Origin: Pavlovales sp. CCMP2436
Taxonomy: Eukaryota > Haptophyta > Pavlovophyceae > Pavlovales
Direction of reading: 5' to 3'
NCBI GenBank assembly: GCA_026770615.1
Contig: MU631609.1
Location: 143,474 to 159,520 of the forward strand
Length of the DNA: 16,047 nt
Below the pieces are notes generated by a model. The model saw nothing but the letters and a program-made list of their open reading frames with translations. It did no database searches and had not been told where the DNA came from. The translations under genes were made by a program, and so were the position numbers. Below are positions 1-8,630 of this stretch, piece by piece. How positions within the stretch are numbered: position 1 is the first letter of the stretch; each line of letters begins with the position of its first letter.

Positions 1-185
1 TACATCGCGGATGGCAGGACAAAAGCGGACATCGTGGTTGGCGTAGGGGAATGCGAAGAAGCAAACATATTGGTTGGTACATTGTGGATGGCAGGACAAA
101 AGGGTACATCGTGGTTGGCACAGAGGAATGCGAAGAAGCGGACATCGTGGTTGGCGTAGAGGAAGCGCACATCGCGACAAACGAA
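1..185. repeat. Left-end minisatellite, 77-bp unit
   Basis: Two diverged copies of a 77-bp unit lie at about 1-77 and 78-154, followed by a partial copy to about 185. Each copy opens with TACATYGYGGATGGCAGGAC and contains a shorter internal motif, ACATCGTGGTTGG, which recurs at 90-115 and 140-155, so the array is nested. No open reading frame is supported here. It may be terminal repeat of the element or flanking host minisatellite. It does not match the right-end repeat on either strand by eye. Confidence 0.75.
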
Positions 186-447
186 GTAAACACAAATGAT
201 CAAATATGATGGCGCACGGTTTTGGTGCACGATCGTAAATGAGTTGGGCATGGAAAAGCTGCCCGGTTAAAAGAGAGCAATCGAGCACTCAGATGAAAAC
301 ACGTGAATTTCGGGAGCTGGCCCACGGCGCCCTTAGGAGAAAATAAATAAAAAGTTTTTTTGATTGTAGAAATGTTTCTCTGTAATCTTCAGTTTATTTT
401 TGAGATTACCCTATAAAGTACTTATATGAGAAAATAATCAATCAAGA
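186..447. other. Noncoding left flank, 3' of the capsid gene
   Basis: This stretch has no supported gene. It becomes AT-rich towards the capsid gene stop codon and holds the poly(A) signal and hairpin listed separately. A second AATAAA-rich run lies near 340-350 on the plus strand, with no rightward gene before it. Confidence 0.5.
382..409 (-). terminator. Hairpin with poly(A) signal after the capsid gene
   Basis: A 7-bp perfect stem (GTAATCT at 382-388 pairs with AGATTAC at 403-409) encloses a T-rich loop. Read on the minus strand, the loop contains AATAAA at 398-393, about 50 nt past the capsid gene TGA. The position suits a eukaryotic-style 3' end signal. Whether the hairpin matters is inference. 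Confidence 0.4.
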
Positions 448-1793
448 TCAAGCAGAAAAACCGCGGGGCCTCGTTTTCGATCGTTGCCAAAACCCTGTTA
501 ATCGCAAAAGAACAATGATGTCGTCTTTTGTGTTTGCGTTTTTAAGAACCACACACGCCTCGTAGGTCATGAGGCCGTTCTGGCACACAATGAGCTTCTC
601 GTGCTGCACCCAGATGTCGAGGTAGCAAGCCGGGTTGGAGGCGCTGATCTTGGATTCGAACACGACGTGCATGTTGCGGGTGGAGATGCCGTCCGAGAGC
701 GCGTCGGTCTGAGGGAAAGCCTGCAGCGACAAGCCTACCACGTACCCGTCCGTCAAGAACTGCTCGGCGGAGATGCACAAGCGCGCGGCCACGTCCGCCA
801 CACCCGAGCCAAAAGTACGCGCTAGTTCAAAGCGGGCCTCGGCCGCACTCCCGGTGCAGTTGATTGCGGTCTGGGGGATCACGGTGGCACCCACGCGGAA
901 CCGGTAGTCGATCATGCCGGCCTTGGTGCGCTGCGAGATCATCTTGCGGGAGAAACCGTTCGTCACCGCCGACTCGCGCAGGACGATGAAATTGTTGCAG
1001 GCCTGACTCACGCGGATAGGGATCTGCATGGAGATGAAGCCAGCATTTGGGGCAACGGTGGACCGGAAGTGGGAGTAGTCCAGAGTGGGGCAGTGAACGA
1101 TGCCGCCGAGGCTGTCCATCATCGTGCGCTCCACGGCGCCATCGAGACGAACCTGGCTGATGTGGAGTTTAATGTCGCTGATCGTGCATCCCGAGAGGGC
1201 CGAAGGTGCGTCGACAAAGGTGCCCCAATTGGTCTGCACCGCCCACTTAACCTCGAGCTTGATCGAGTCCTGCAGCTGGGAGAGCGGTATGGCTTTCATG
1301 GCAAGCGTTCCGAGAACAGACATGAGGGGCAGCGCCACCATGAGAGAACCACCGGCGGCAATCGTGGCCCCGGTACGGGCATAATAAGCGTCCTTGATGT
1401 TGGTCGTGGTGGCAACGGCGGTCGGGGCGAAATCAGCCTCGCCGCGGATAGTCCCCGAGTCCAGATCCGTGGTGAAATCCTGGGTCAGTGCGAAAAGGGC
1501 ACCGTATTCATCGATAGAACTGATGTGAACGCTCCCGAAAAACACGTTGATGCTCTGGATGCAAGCATGCGCACCACCGTCGAGCACCATCGCCCCCGAG
1601 TTGTTGTTGTTGATCTGGAAAGAGAGGACCGTCTGCGAAGGGTCGAGGTAGGGCATGGGATTGAGAACTCCGCCTTGGAACCACCCGTTTGAGGGGCGCC
1701 GCCGCCAGTTGACGTCAAATAGTGGCGAATCATCTCTGACGGCGGGGCCACGGGCCTGGGAACGTAGTTGAAATAGTCAGGTAGCGCTTCCAT
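448..1793 (-). CDS. Major capsid protein, double jelly-roll type (one frame slip near the N-terminus)
   Basis: This gene probably encodes the virion's main capsomer protein. The long frame (ATG at 1656, TGA at 448-450) is 402 residues. Near its start it shows a YLDPSQT-x-LSF strand, then a DGG-x-H-x-C-I-x-S-I stretch. Around residues 105-140 comes an ALPLMSVLG...IPLSQLQ...LEV run, followed at 157-170 by TISDIKLHISQVRL. This succession resembles Polinton-like virus and adintovirus capsid proteins. A second frame with ATG at 1793 gives about 46 plausible N-terminal residues (MEALPDYF..., ending AEFSIP) and runs into the main frame one base out of register near 1655-1665. I therefore take 1793 as the original start and the slip as a one-base loss or error. 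The total of about 447 residues is on the short side for these proteins. The assignment rests on pattern recognition, not a search. Confidence 0.72.
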
Positions 1794-1890
1794 TTCGCTT
1801 TACGTTTGTTATGATATGGACGAGAGATTTTAATTCGACCCGTTATGAGACCACGCGAAATTGATTCCCTGGATCCTTTTAGTCTTGATT

Positions 1891-1906
1891 TTTTATATAT
1901 TTTTTG
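1891..1906 (-). promoter_or_regulatory. TATA-like AT tract upstream of the capsid gene
   Basis: An AT-only tract, TTTTATATATTTTTTG on the plus strand, reads as a TATA-box-like run on the minus strand about 100 nt upstream of the capsid ATG at 1793. It lies in the 1794-1914 gap between two leftward genes. The promoter role is inferred from position and composition only. Confidence 0.3.
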
Positions 1907-1914
1907 TTTATGCA

Positions 1915-2267
1915 TTAGCCGCTCTGTGAGTTTGCAGTTCGCTCAAACTGACTAGTGAGCCTCCTCAAATCCCTTGATTGCCCAACACGCGAGGCGATGT
2001 CGCCGACACGACCTGCGGCGCGAGAAGCCATGTCGACAAAGTTTAAAGCATCCCGACCGACGCCCACGAGTTCTCCTACGCCTGGAATACGGCCAAGCTC
2101 GCTCTTCTCAATCGCATCCAGACCAGACTTAACGAGTTTTGCAACACGGGCACCGATAGCTGATCCCTTGTAGAGAAAATCTCTGGCTACATTTCCGAAC
2201 CTTTGAACGGCAGGGAGAGCTCGAGCTCCGAAACCAGCAACACGCCCTAGAAACCGTCCGAATTGCA
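1915..2267 (-). CDS. Small basic amphipathic virion protein candidate (protein VI/X-like)
   Basis: About 117 residues from ATG at 2267 to TAA at 1915-1917. The frame stays open to about 2298 but has only a TTG there, so I prefer the ATG. The protein is rich in Gly, Ala, Arg, Val and Leu and looks like successive amphipathic helices (for example FGRFLGRVAGFGARALPAV and GSAIGARVAKLVKSGLDAIE), with a basic, Ser/Gln-rich end. Adenoviruses, adintoviruses and related viruses place small membrane-active or DNA-condensing virion proteins beside the capsid genes. Composition and position between the major and minor capsid genes suggest such a role. No catalytic motif is visible. This gene is intact, unlike both of its neighbours. 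Confidence 0.55.
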
Positions 2268-2331
2268 TCGAAGATGCACTCTGTTGTGCGATTGTCAAAG
2301 ATTTTTAATCGGATCAAAATAAGCAAAAAGA

Positions 2332-3114
2332 CTAGCGTACATCCACGTCAATTACGCAGGACCAAGGTAGACCCTGGGTGTCATAGGGATTCTGATTTTC
2401 GTCTAAGAGCTGGATCGAGATCGTGGACAAGTTTCGGCGACGTGCGCTCATTAACGGCGAAGAATCGGTTTTGTTAGTCAAAATGTCCCCATACGCAACC
2501 GATTGAGATAAGCACAAAAGGAGGTTGGTAGTGCTCTCACCCACGGATTTCAAGCTGTTCATGCAGTCAAGCTCAAACGATTCGCACGCAATAATTACCT
2601 ACCGGACTCCCGAAAGATCAAGCATCCGAGGTGTCGTCGTTGCCACGCCAGTCGGAACAATGAGGTTATTCAGTTCGTTCACACCTATGATCTGCATGGT
2701 CGATGTGGCTGTGATGATCGTGATTGAGGCCGACTGGCTGTGCGAAAATGTCAGTTTGTTTGTGAATTTGGAGTAGGAACACGTCAGACCGGTCGTGCCA
2801 AGGGTCGTCGTCGCATTCATTGCCGTAGCAAGATCAGTGCCGCTGGTATAATTGCCAACCGGTATGGTGGCCGTCAGCATCAAAGATGCCCCATAAAAGA
2901 GGACTAGCTTGTTGTTGGTCGAATTCACGTTGGTCTGCACGATTGGGATGCTTGCCGACTGAACGCGGACATACATGTTCTCGTGAGATTTAAGGGATAT
3001 GCCCGGTGCCAAGTCGAATTGCAGCGAATCGGTGCGGTCTAACGCAATCATGTAACGGTCACTTTGTTTGGATGATAGGAAAAGCCTGTGAAGTACCATC
3101 TTTGTGATGTTCAT
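2332..3114 (-). pseudogene. Minor capsid (penton-like) protein, interrupted by in-frame TAG
   Basis: One frame spans this interval except for a TAG at 2599-2601. The upstream part (ATG at 3114, with another in-frame ATG at 3159) is beta-rich. It carries a substrate-like 'IPVGNYTSGTDLATAMNA' run followed by KFTNKLTF, a pattern I associate with minor capsid proteins of Polinton-like viruses. Past the TAG the same frame continues immediately with VIIACESFELD, then YGDIL, and ends ISIQLLDENQNPYDTQGLPW...DVDVR. That ending (LxDENxxPxDxxGLxW) is also typical of this group. The match on both sides shows one protein of about 260 residues. The final codon is TAG at 2332-2334, with TGA five codons later in frame. 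The penton-like role is inferred from family pattern and from its place beside the capsid gene. Confidence 0.55.
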
Positions 3115-3209
3115 TGCTATTTTTATTTTTACCCGCAAATCCGTAAATCCCAAAACCATTTTGATTTGAAATCTCGGTAGTGTATATCATAAAAGCAATC
3201 CTCAAACAC
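3115..3209. promoter_or_regulatory. Divergent promoter region
   Basis: This is the only head-to-head gene junction in the window, with structural genes leaving leftward from 3114 and rightward from 3210. The left half is A/T-rich (TTTTTATTTTTAC at about 3120-3132). No specific operator is recognised. The regulatory role follows from gene orientation. Confidence 0.4.
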
Positions 3210-3637
3210 ATGGAAAAAATACAAATTCCAACGTCTTCAATCACGGTAACGGAACAGGAAACCGATGTCAAGATCGCTCCCATCCAGTCACCAGCCCAAG
3301 AGCCGCCGTCAACCCCAGACGTTGCACCCGTCGTGAAGCCTAAACGCGTTCAATCTGAAAAGCGAAAGTTGAATTACCTAAAAGCAAACGCATGCAGACT
3401 GGAATTCCTCGCTGATGCAAAGGCCACGCGTGTCGCCGCCGCTTTGGAAATAAAAAGAAAAGACGATGCAATACTGGAATACGAAATGGCGATTAGACTT
3501 GCTGCAAAATATGGCTTTAACACGCAAACGGCTCCCCAGCGGCAAGTCGCCCGAGAGAAGAAGAAGTCACACAGGCACCGCCTCCACTCCGATACCAAAC
3601 GCAGCCACCTTCAAGACCACCGATAAAGTTTATATAA
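3210..3637 (+). CDS. Small charged helical protein, likely frame slip near the C-terminus
   Basis: The ATG at 3210 is preferred; an ATA-initiated extension back to 3180 is also open. The N-terminal third is rich in Pro, Thr and Val. The middle is a Lys/Arg/Ala-rich helix or coiled coil (RKLNYLKANACRLEFLAD through EYEMAIRLAAKYG). In the first frame the protein ends in a His/Arg/Ser-rich tail at TAA 3624-3626. The frame one base back carries a more natural Pro/Gln-rich tail (QAPPPLRYQTQPPSRPP) and stops at TAA 3635-3637. I suspect a one-base loss around 3535-3560. Function is not recognised. It sits directly before the packaging ATPase, so a virion or packaging role is possible but unproven. 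Confidence 0.5.
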
Positions 3638-3640
3638 AGG
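3631..3640 (+). promoter_or_regulatory. TATA-like box before the ATPase gene
   Basis: TATATAAAGG lies 13-22 nt upstream of the ATPase ATG at 3653 and overlaps the end of the preceding reading frame. It is the clearest TATA-like sequence in the rightward block. Use as a promoter is inference. Confidence 0.3.
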
Positions 3641-3652
3641 AACATATCATAC

Positions 3653-4416
3653 ATGGCCGAACAGATCACACCTGACGTAAAACCGTCGAATGCAAACGTA
3701 ATCGAGGAGGAGAACAACATCTCGCTCACCATCCCGCGATTCTCAGTCGACTCACCCCTGGGCCCAGTTCCGCCGCCCCTCCCCAACCAAGCCATGTTCG
3801 CCGTTTTCATTGGTCCACCGCGATCTGGTAAGACCTCGCTAAGCACGGCACTTCTGACTTAGACGGATCCAGTCATCTACGCAGGTGTGTTCGACGCAGT
3901 TCATTTGTTCGTGCCTGCAACCTCGTTCGCGTCCATGTCTGACTCGCCATTCCAGAACCACGATAAGGTCCATCACGGACTCACCAAAGATTCTCTCGAG
4001 ACGCTGATAGCCAAATTGGAAGTGTCATCCAAGAAGAAGCAAAACACGCTTATAATCGTCGATGATTTCATGTCTAGTTTAAAGGATAATACATTGCGAA
4101 CTTCTTTTGAGAAACTAATTTGCACAGGCGACATTTGCGTGTGAGCATCTGGGTTATTACGCAGACGTGCCGTTCGATTCCGTTGACGATACGCAAGCTC
4201 ATTAGCGCTCTGTTCATGTTTCGCGTGAGCAATCTGCGCGAATTAGATTCAATTAGAGGCGAGCTTGTACTCAGGGATAAGACCGAGTTTCAGGAGCTGT
4301 ACAACCACTGTTTTCCGCCAGGAGGAGACTCTCACCGGTTCATGTTCTTGGACGTCTCAAATGCCCTGATTTACAGCAAGTTTGCCAAACTAACGTACAC
4401 CAAAAAAACGAGATAA
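3653..4416 (+). pseudogene. Genome-packaging ATPase (A32/FtsK-HerA type), broken by TAG and a frame slip
   Basis: This is the likely motor that pumps genomic DNA into the capsid. From ATG 3653, a Pro-rich N-terminus leads to a hydrophobic strand and Walker A, GPPRSGKTS, at residues 54-62. A TAG at 3860-3862 interrupts the frame just after LSTALLT. The same frame resumes at once and carries YAGVFDAVHLFVP and Walker B, NTLIIVDDF, at about 4046-4072. The register then moves by one base between about 4111 and 4125. The new frame supplies RHLRVSIWVITQ (sensor Gln at about 4155) and SIPLTIRKLISALFMFR, and ends at TAA 4414-4416. The motif order and the RHL...ITQ...IPxxIRK signature are those of packaging ATPases of nucleocytoviruses, Polintons and Polinton-like viruses. 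Both breaks lie between conserved motifs that remain intact. Confidence 0.85.
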
Positions 4417-4478
4417 AAACCAAAGATAAAAAACCAAATTAAAGTGTGTCTTTATGACATACCAAGAAAGAACCGCAC

Positions 4479-5731
4479 ATGTCGTTAGCCGTAGACAATC
4501 TCAACACGGATAAGATGATGGACTGGCTAGACACGGACCCACGTAATCGCACTACGAATTTTATTTTGAACGGGCAGCCCTACGACGGCGCCCTACACCC
4601 AATTTTTGGTTCAGGGAGACCTCAATACTGGACCGGTGTGCACCACCACGCGCTCACCGAGAAACTTGTGTTTACCCAGATTCCGGTTACAATACCGCAA
4701 AACACAAAAATAATATTGGATCGCAAGGATCGAACACCAAAATCGCTAGCTACGGCATACCAGCCCGTCATTTACACGGATACCTTAAACGACACCAATG
4801 GAACGCCGTTTTTTAACCGCACCGTAATCCCCGAGCGCCTTCAGCCATTCGTCGACCAAAGAACCAGATTTGCTTCACGTCAAGGTGTCGGTGGAGGACC
4901 AAGCGTGATCTACAACTCGCTGCTTAGCCCAACAGAGATGCGTGGACGTGCCTTGGGTTCGGAGCCCATCCGCCGTCCAATTCCAAATTCAGGTATTAGG
5001 CCGCCCACGACGTACGACCCACAGCCCCAGTACGAACCGACGCAGGCCATGCCCGAACCGCTTGTGCCCACCCGATACGCTCCTCCGATGCCAAACGAAC
5101 GGGTATTCCAGTCTCCGCCGCCAGTTGTCCGGCAGTCAATGCAGACGCCCGTCCCAGCCACACCGGCACCATTCCAGTCTCCGGACACGCCCGCAACGGC
5201 ATCCCCCAGAAGGTCCATGCAGGTGCTTAGTGGTCTCCCAGCCGTCACGATCTCGCCGCCCACCCCCTCCCCGCACCCGTTCCGGTCGTAAATGTTCCCG
5301 CAAAAAAAGCGGCAACCCCAGCTCTAACCAGGACCAAGAGTGCCGGTAGGAAAGCTATAATTGCATCGGCGTACACCGAATACCCAGAAGCCGGGGCGTC
5401 GTCCAAGCCGTACGAGGAATATCAGACGCCGCCCACAATGTCCCGCAGGCAAATGCAAATCGGAGAACTCAACTTAGGCCTCACGAGTAACGAGTTGAAA
5501 CAAATCGGTAAAATGTCAGATCTTCGGACGCGACCGGCAAAGACACCGCAAGACGAGAATGCACAAATCGCAAGGCTTATGTCGAATGAGATTATTTTAC
5601 AGAAAATCATTGAACAGTACGGAGATCTGAGCACCAAAGGCGGTAGGGATGCGGTAGGAATCGTATTCGGCGTCCACAAACAGACCATCGACAAATTGAT
5701 GGCCATGCGAAGGACCGGCGGAATGTAGTGA
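4479..5731 (+). pseudogene. Pro-rich structural protein candidate, frame slip in a C tract
   Basis: From ATG 4479 the protein has a globular N-terminal region (about residues 1-140, MMDWLDTDPRNRTTNFILNG...), then a long Pro/Arg/Gln-rich linker (about 150-270). The first frame hits TAA at 5289-5291. The frame one base back becomes open after a TAG at 5228 and continues without stop into a compact, helical C-terminal region (MSRRQMQIGELNLGL... to LMAMRRTGG), ending TAG at 5726-5728 and TGA at 5729-5731. The likely slip site is the run CACCCCCTCCCC at 5261-5272. The whole would be about 417 residues. The C-terminal part could be a separate gene from ATG 5438, but no promoter-like gap precedes it. 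I do not recognise the family. Its place among capsid genes suggests a virion protein. Confidence 0.5.
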
Positions 5732-5759
5732 AAAAATGTAGAGCCAAATCATAACCAAT

Positions 5760-6341
5760 ATGTCAAACGTGTACGGCGCGCTTGATTCAACCGTGCTAGA
5801 CGTGACCGTCGACCCATACGCAATCGCGACAAGTGCAGTTACGCAACTCAGTTTCTCATCTCTGGAGTCTCCCCAGAATCAGACTCGCGACATCACAAAA
5901 ATATTAAAGAAAAAACTACCGGTTGCAACTGGGAACGACGAGTTGGTTTTCCCGTTCGACAGCGCACTTTTCACCGCACCCTTGAGCTATGTGGCCGAGA
6001 CGGCCCTCCCCATATCACTGGGTCAGACGGTAACGAAGGCCGTGGGTGTTCAGTGGAGCTTTTCTAAAGCAAAACCGATCGCTGCTGGTTGCATCACCGT
6101 TCTGGGAGATACAAACTTGCTACAAGACGAGGCGACGACAGACCCAAAGGCGTCGACGTACACGATTAATCAGATCATGCCCGACGCGGTGGTGGCTGAG
6201 ACAACCTATATCGTGAATGTTTTTCGGTACATCCCTGGGCAAACCCAGCAGCGCAATTTCACGTGGTCATCGTTGGACACCTCGACAATGGTGGTTGCAA
6301 AGTGGAAAGCTACTATGAGCCCCGCTGTCGCCTACGCTTAA
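5760..6341 (+). CDS. Hypothetical virion protein, 193 residues
   Basis: An intact frame from ATG 5760 to TAA 6339-6341. It is beta-rich, with alternating hydrophobic and Thr/Ser/Val segments, one basic patch (ITKILKKKLP) and almost no cysteine, typical of a small structural protein. No membrane segment, signal peptide or enzyme motif is visible. It sits 20 nt before the fibre-like gene, in the same orientation, inside the rightward structural block. A jelly-roll or fibre-base role is conceivable but not shown. Confidence 0.6.
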   Translation: MSNVYGALDSTVLDVTVDPYAIATSAVTQLSFSSLESPQNQTRDITKILKKKLPVATGNDELVFPFDSALFTAPLSYVAETALPISLGQTVTKAVGVQWSFSKAKPIAAGCITVLGDTNLLQDEATTDPKASTYTINQIMPDAVVAETTYIVNVFRYIPGQTQQRNFTWSSLDTSTMVVAKWKATMSPAVAYA

Positions 6342-6360
6342 CGTGTTTTGGAATCTGAAC

Positions 6361-7785
6361 ATGCCTGCTCGTCCCTTTGCCAATGTGGCGAGTTGCGCCT
6401 ACGTCCGATCCGGGGTCGTGATCGATGCCAGTAAGCGAATCACGGTTGAAATCCTAGCCACTGGTTCACAAAGGACAAACGTGCGCCAGATCAAATACGA
6501 CATTACCCGTTTCCTTGATGAGCAAAACTCACTTCTGGCGCTCTTCAACCCGGGAACACAGTACACGTTGTTAATTTCTAATTCGACTTTAATTTTTTAT
6601 TTTATCTTTTACGCAGGAGACATCGAGATTACGCGCAACCCAGAAGGTGCATCGTCGATTGCCTTTAACCACCAAATTTACAAGCCGGTGATACGAATCT
6701 GCGGAGGTGCCTTTGTAAGCAATGCGTACTCGGGTATCGTATGCCCCATCTCGCGCCTGACCATCATTTCCAATGAATCCCGTGCGCTGACCTTGAACGA
6801 TTTTACTAACAAGCGGCTACCCACAACAATTGGTCACGACTCGTTTTTTTCAGGCGACATCATCGGTAAAGCAACCAACGGGGATCCATATAACGTGATA
6901 GATAATTTGGTGAATTTAAACACTGAGCTGATTACCTCCAAAGAAGTGGTCAACATTTTGAGCTGCACAGCCACCGCCGACTCATGGTTTATAACAACGG
7001 ATAATCAGTACTCCGCCTTTCAAGTCGTGGCCACCCCAGCATACAACCCGATAACCATCAACTCACTTAATTAGGTGTCGTCCGTGTTCTTATCATCTAC
7101 ATCAATAACAAGCAGCGACGACTGGCAAGTTGCGACCGGGTGGCGAATAACGTACAGCTCGTTCTATCAATCAAATAACTCATTCAACCCTTATCTTGCG
7201 TTCGACCGGAAAAGCGACACGTATTGGGCTTCAGCGGTGGAGTCTTACAATTCAGCTGGCCAAGGGAGTCAATATCTGGGTATCGAATATCCGGAGGCAG
7301 TTAAAATGGTATCATATAAAATGGACCCAAACACTCGGTACACCGGTGCAGGCGCCCCTCTTCAATGGTTTATCTCAGCCTCGAACAATAATTCCACTTT
7401 TGTCACGATAGAGACTTTCCAGTTCAATGCATGGCAATCAAATAAGGTAGAGGAATTTTTCATGAGCGTGGCCCGCATCCCGTACAAATACTGGCGCATC
7501 ACCATCACTCTCATCAAGACGACCGGCGTGGCCATTCACACAACCATTTCCGACATCAGTTTCATCTCCGGTTGGTCCGTTGGCATGACGTCGCTGCTGA
7601 GTGCGCAACCGGTTGATTTAACCAGCTTCAAACTCATCCTGGGAAACTCATACGGCGTCGTGGTTAGCATGATCGACACACCGATAGACTGGCAGTTCAA
7701 CTTGCTGCTTATCAAAAACGGACGAATAGTAAAATGCGGGTTGTACAACCTATCGTTAACAACCGGGGTCACAAAATTAAGGTAA
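6361..7785 (+). pseudogene. Fibre/attachment-like protein with discoidin-like domain, interrupted by in-frame TAG
   Basis: I choose ATG 6361; the frame is open back to a GTG at 6343, just past the previous stop. The first part (to 7071) is beta-rich and virion-like, with no recognised family. A TAG at 7072-7074 interrupts, and the same frame continues uninterrupted to TAA 7783-7785. The second part looks like an F5/8 type C (discoidin/galactose-binding) domain: FNPYLAFDRKSDTYWAS, then QYLGIEYPEAVKMVSYKM, then PLQWFISASNNNSTFVTIETF, then PYKYWRITITL. These domains bind carbohydrates or lipids at cell surfaces, so recognition of a host surface is a reasonable inference. If read as one protein it is about 474 residues. 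The alternative is two adjacent genes, but there is no ATG near 7075 and no gap. An AATAAA follows directly after the stop. Confidence 0.55.
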
Positions 7786-7830
7786 ATAAAAAATCCAAAT
7801 AAAAATCTAAATTAAAATCTAAATTAAAAA
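7784..7830 (+). terminator. AT-rich poly(A) region between the fibre-like and lipase genes
   Basis: AATAAA hexamers follow the TAA at 7783-7785 within a run of short repeats (AAATAAAAATCTAAATTAAAATCT). This spot can serve as the 3' end of the upstream gene and the promoter of the lipase gene at 7847. Confidence 0.4.
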
Positions 7831-7846
7831 GCGGGTACGTACCACA

Positions 7847-8473
7847 ATGAGCACCACCGCCGCAGCCAACAAGTTCAAGCAAGACTCAACCAACTTAGCC
7901 CGGGCGTCGTACCTGCTCCTCGCACAAGCATCTGCATACGGCGAATCTATGGGCTACACGCTCGACAAAGAACTCTCACGCCCCAACACCATGGTCTTTG
8001 TGGATCGAAGCGGTCAGCCCGTCGTCGCCCACCGTGGATCCGTCACCGCAAAGGACTGGTTGGTCGACGATGCACTCATCGCGGTGGGGGCGCACAAGAA
8101 CACGGACAGGCTCAATCTTGCCCTCAGCATCATGGCTGCAACTGAGAAAAAGTATGGTCGGCCTGCAAATTCAGTCGGGCACAGCTTGGGCGGGCGCCTC
8201 GCGGAACAATCAGGGTCTGGCGGGCAAATCGTGACCATCAACAAGGCGGCTGGGCTTGGCGATATCGGCCGGCGTCAACCCAGCGGTACTAGGCAGACCG
8301 ATGTGCGGACCCGGATGGATGCGGTCTCGGCATTGTCTAGTCTTGCTCGCCGCCCGGAAAGTCAAGGTGTAGTGTATGTGAACCAGCGTGATCAGGCAAA
8401 CCGGTTTCTTCCGGGTCCAATTCGGTATTTATACAATACGGTAAAGGCACACAGTCTGAGAAACTTCCGGTGA
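7847..8473 (+). CDS. Class 3 lipase-like alpha/beta hydrolase
   Basis: An intact 208-residue frame from ATG 7847 to TGA 8471-8473. It carries the nucleophile elbow GHSLGG at residues 111-116 (Ser113). Upstream is VVAHRGS at about 59-65, suited to the oxyanion-hole strand. Downstream is VNQRDQANRF with Asp182, and then AHSLRNF with His202. Ser113-Asp182-His202 would complete a catalytic triad in class 3 lipase order. Such lipases occur in virophages and Polinton-like viruses, where membrane or lipid hydrolysis during entry or exit has been proposed. There is no signal peptide, so it may be packaged in the virion. Directly past the TGA, the frame one base back encodes a short pentapeptide-like extension (see findings). 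Confidence 0.75.
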   Translation: MSTTAAANKFKQDSTNLARASYLLLAQASAYGESMGYTLDKELSRPNTMVFVDRSGQPVVAHRGSVTAKDWLVDDALIAVGAHKNTDRLNLALSIMAATEKKYGRPANSVGHSLGGRLAEQSGSGGQIVTINKAAGLGDIGRRQPSGTRQTDVRTRMDAVSALSSLARRPESQGVVYVNQRDQANRFLPGPIRYLYNTVKAHSLRNFR

Positions 8474-8630
8474 TTGAGGGAAATGAAATCGAGGGCGCAA
8501 ACATTGAGGGTGCGAACATTTCGGATAGCTTTCGAGTATGCTTCAGATCACGCTTCTGGCACTTGTAGGTTGTGCACTGCTGATGTTGGAGCATCATTGT
8601 GAAATGGTCTTAGGAAATAAAGCGGAGGGC
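8474..8630. other. Convergent intergenic region
   Basis: The rightward and leftward gene blocks meet tail to tail here. AATAAA at 8616-8621 on the plus strand can serve the lipase transcript. The 5' half contains a 15-bp direct repeat (GAGGGYGCRAACATT) that reads as IEGAN-type residues in one plus frame. Confidence 0.5.

Noticed and set aside
1..185. CRISPR-like array at the left end
   Set aside because: The repeats are directly adjacent and diverged, with no unique spacers of constant length, so this is a minisatellite.
601..825. Plus-strand open frame opposite the capsid C-terminus
   Set aside because: Antisense shadow of a GC-rich coding region, with no protein-like pattern.
1069..1692. 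207-codon plus-strand open frame opposite the capsid gene
   Set aside because: It is antisense to the capsid gene, has an Arg/His/Gly/Val-rich composition typical of a complementary-strand shadow, and has no motif.
1730..1915. 61-codon Lys/Arg-rich minus-strand frame between the capsid and amphipathic-protein genes
   Set aside because: Its first half translates the AT-rich promoter gap and its second half overlaps the capsid N-terminus in the wrong frame.
4942..5349. 135-codon Pro/Arg/Ser-rich plus-strand frame
   Set aside because: A shadow of the Pro-rich linker in a third frame; the frames used at 4479 and 5438 have much better protein character.
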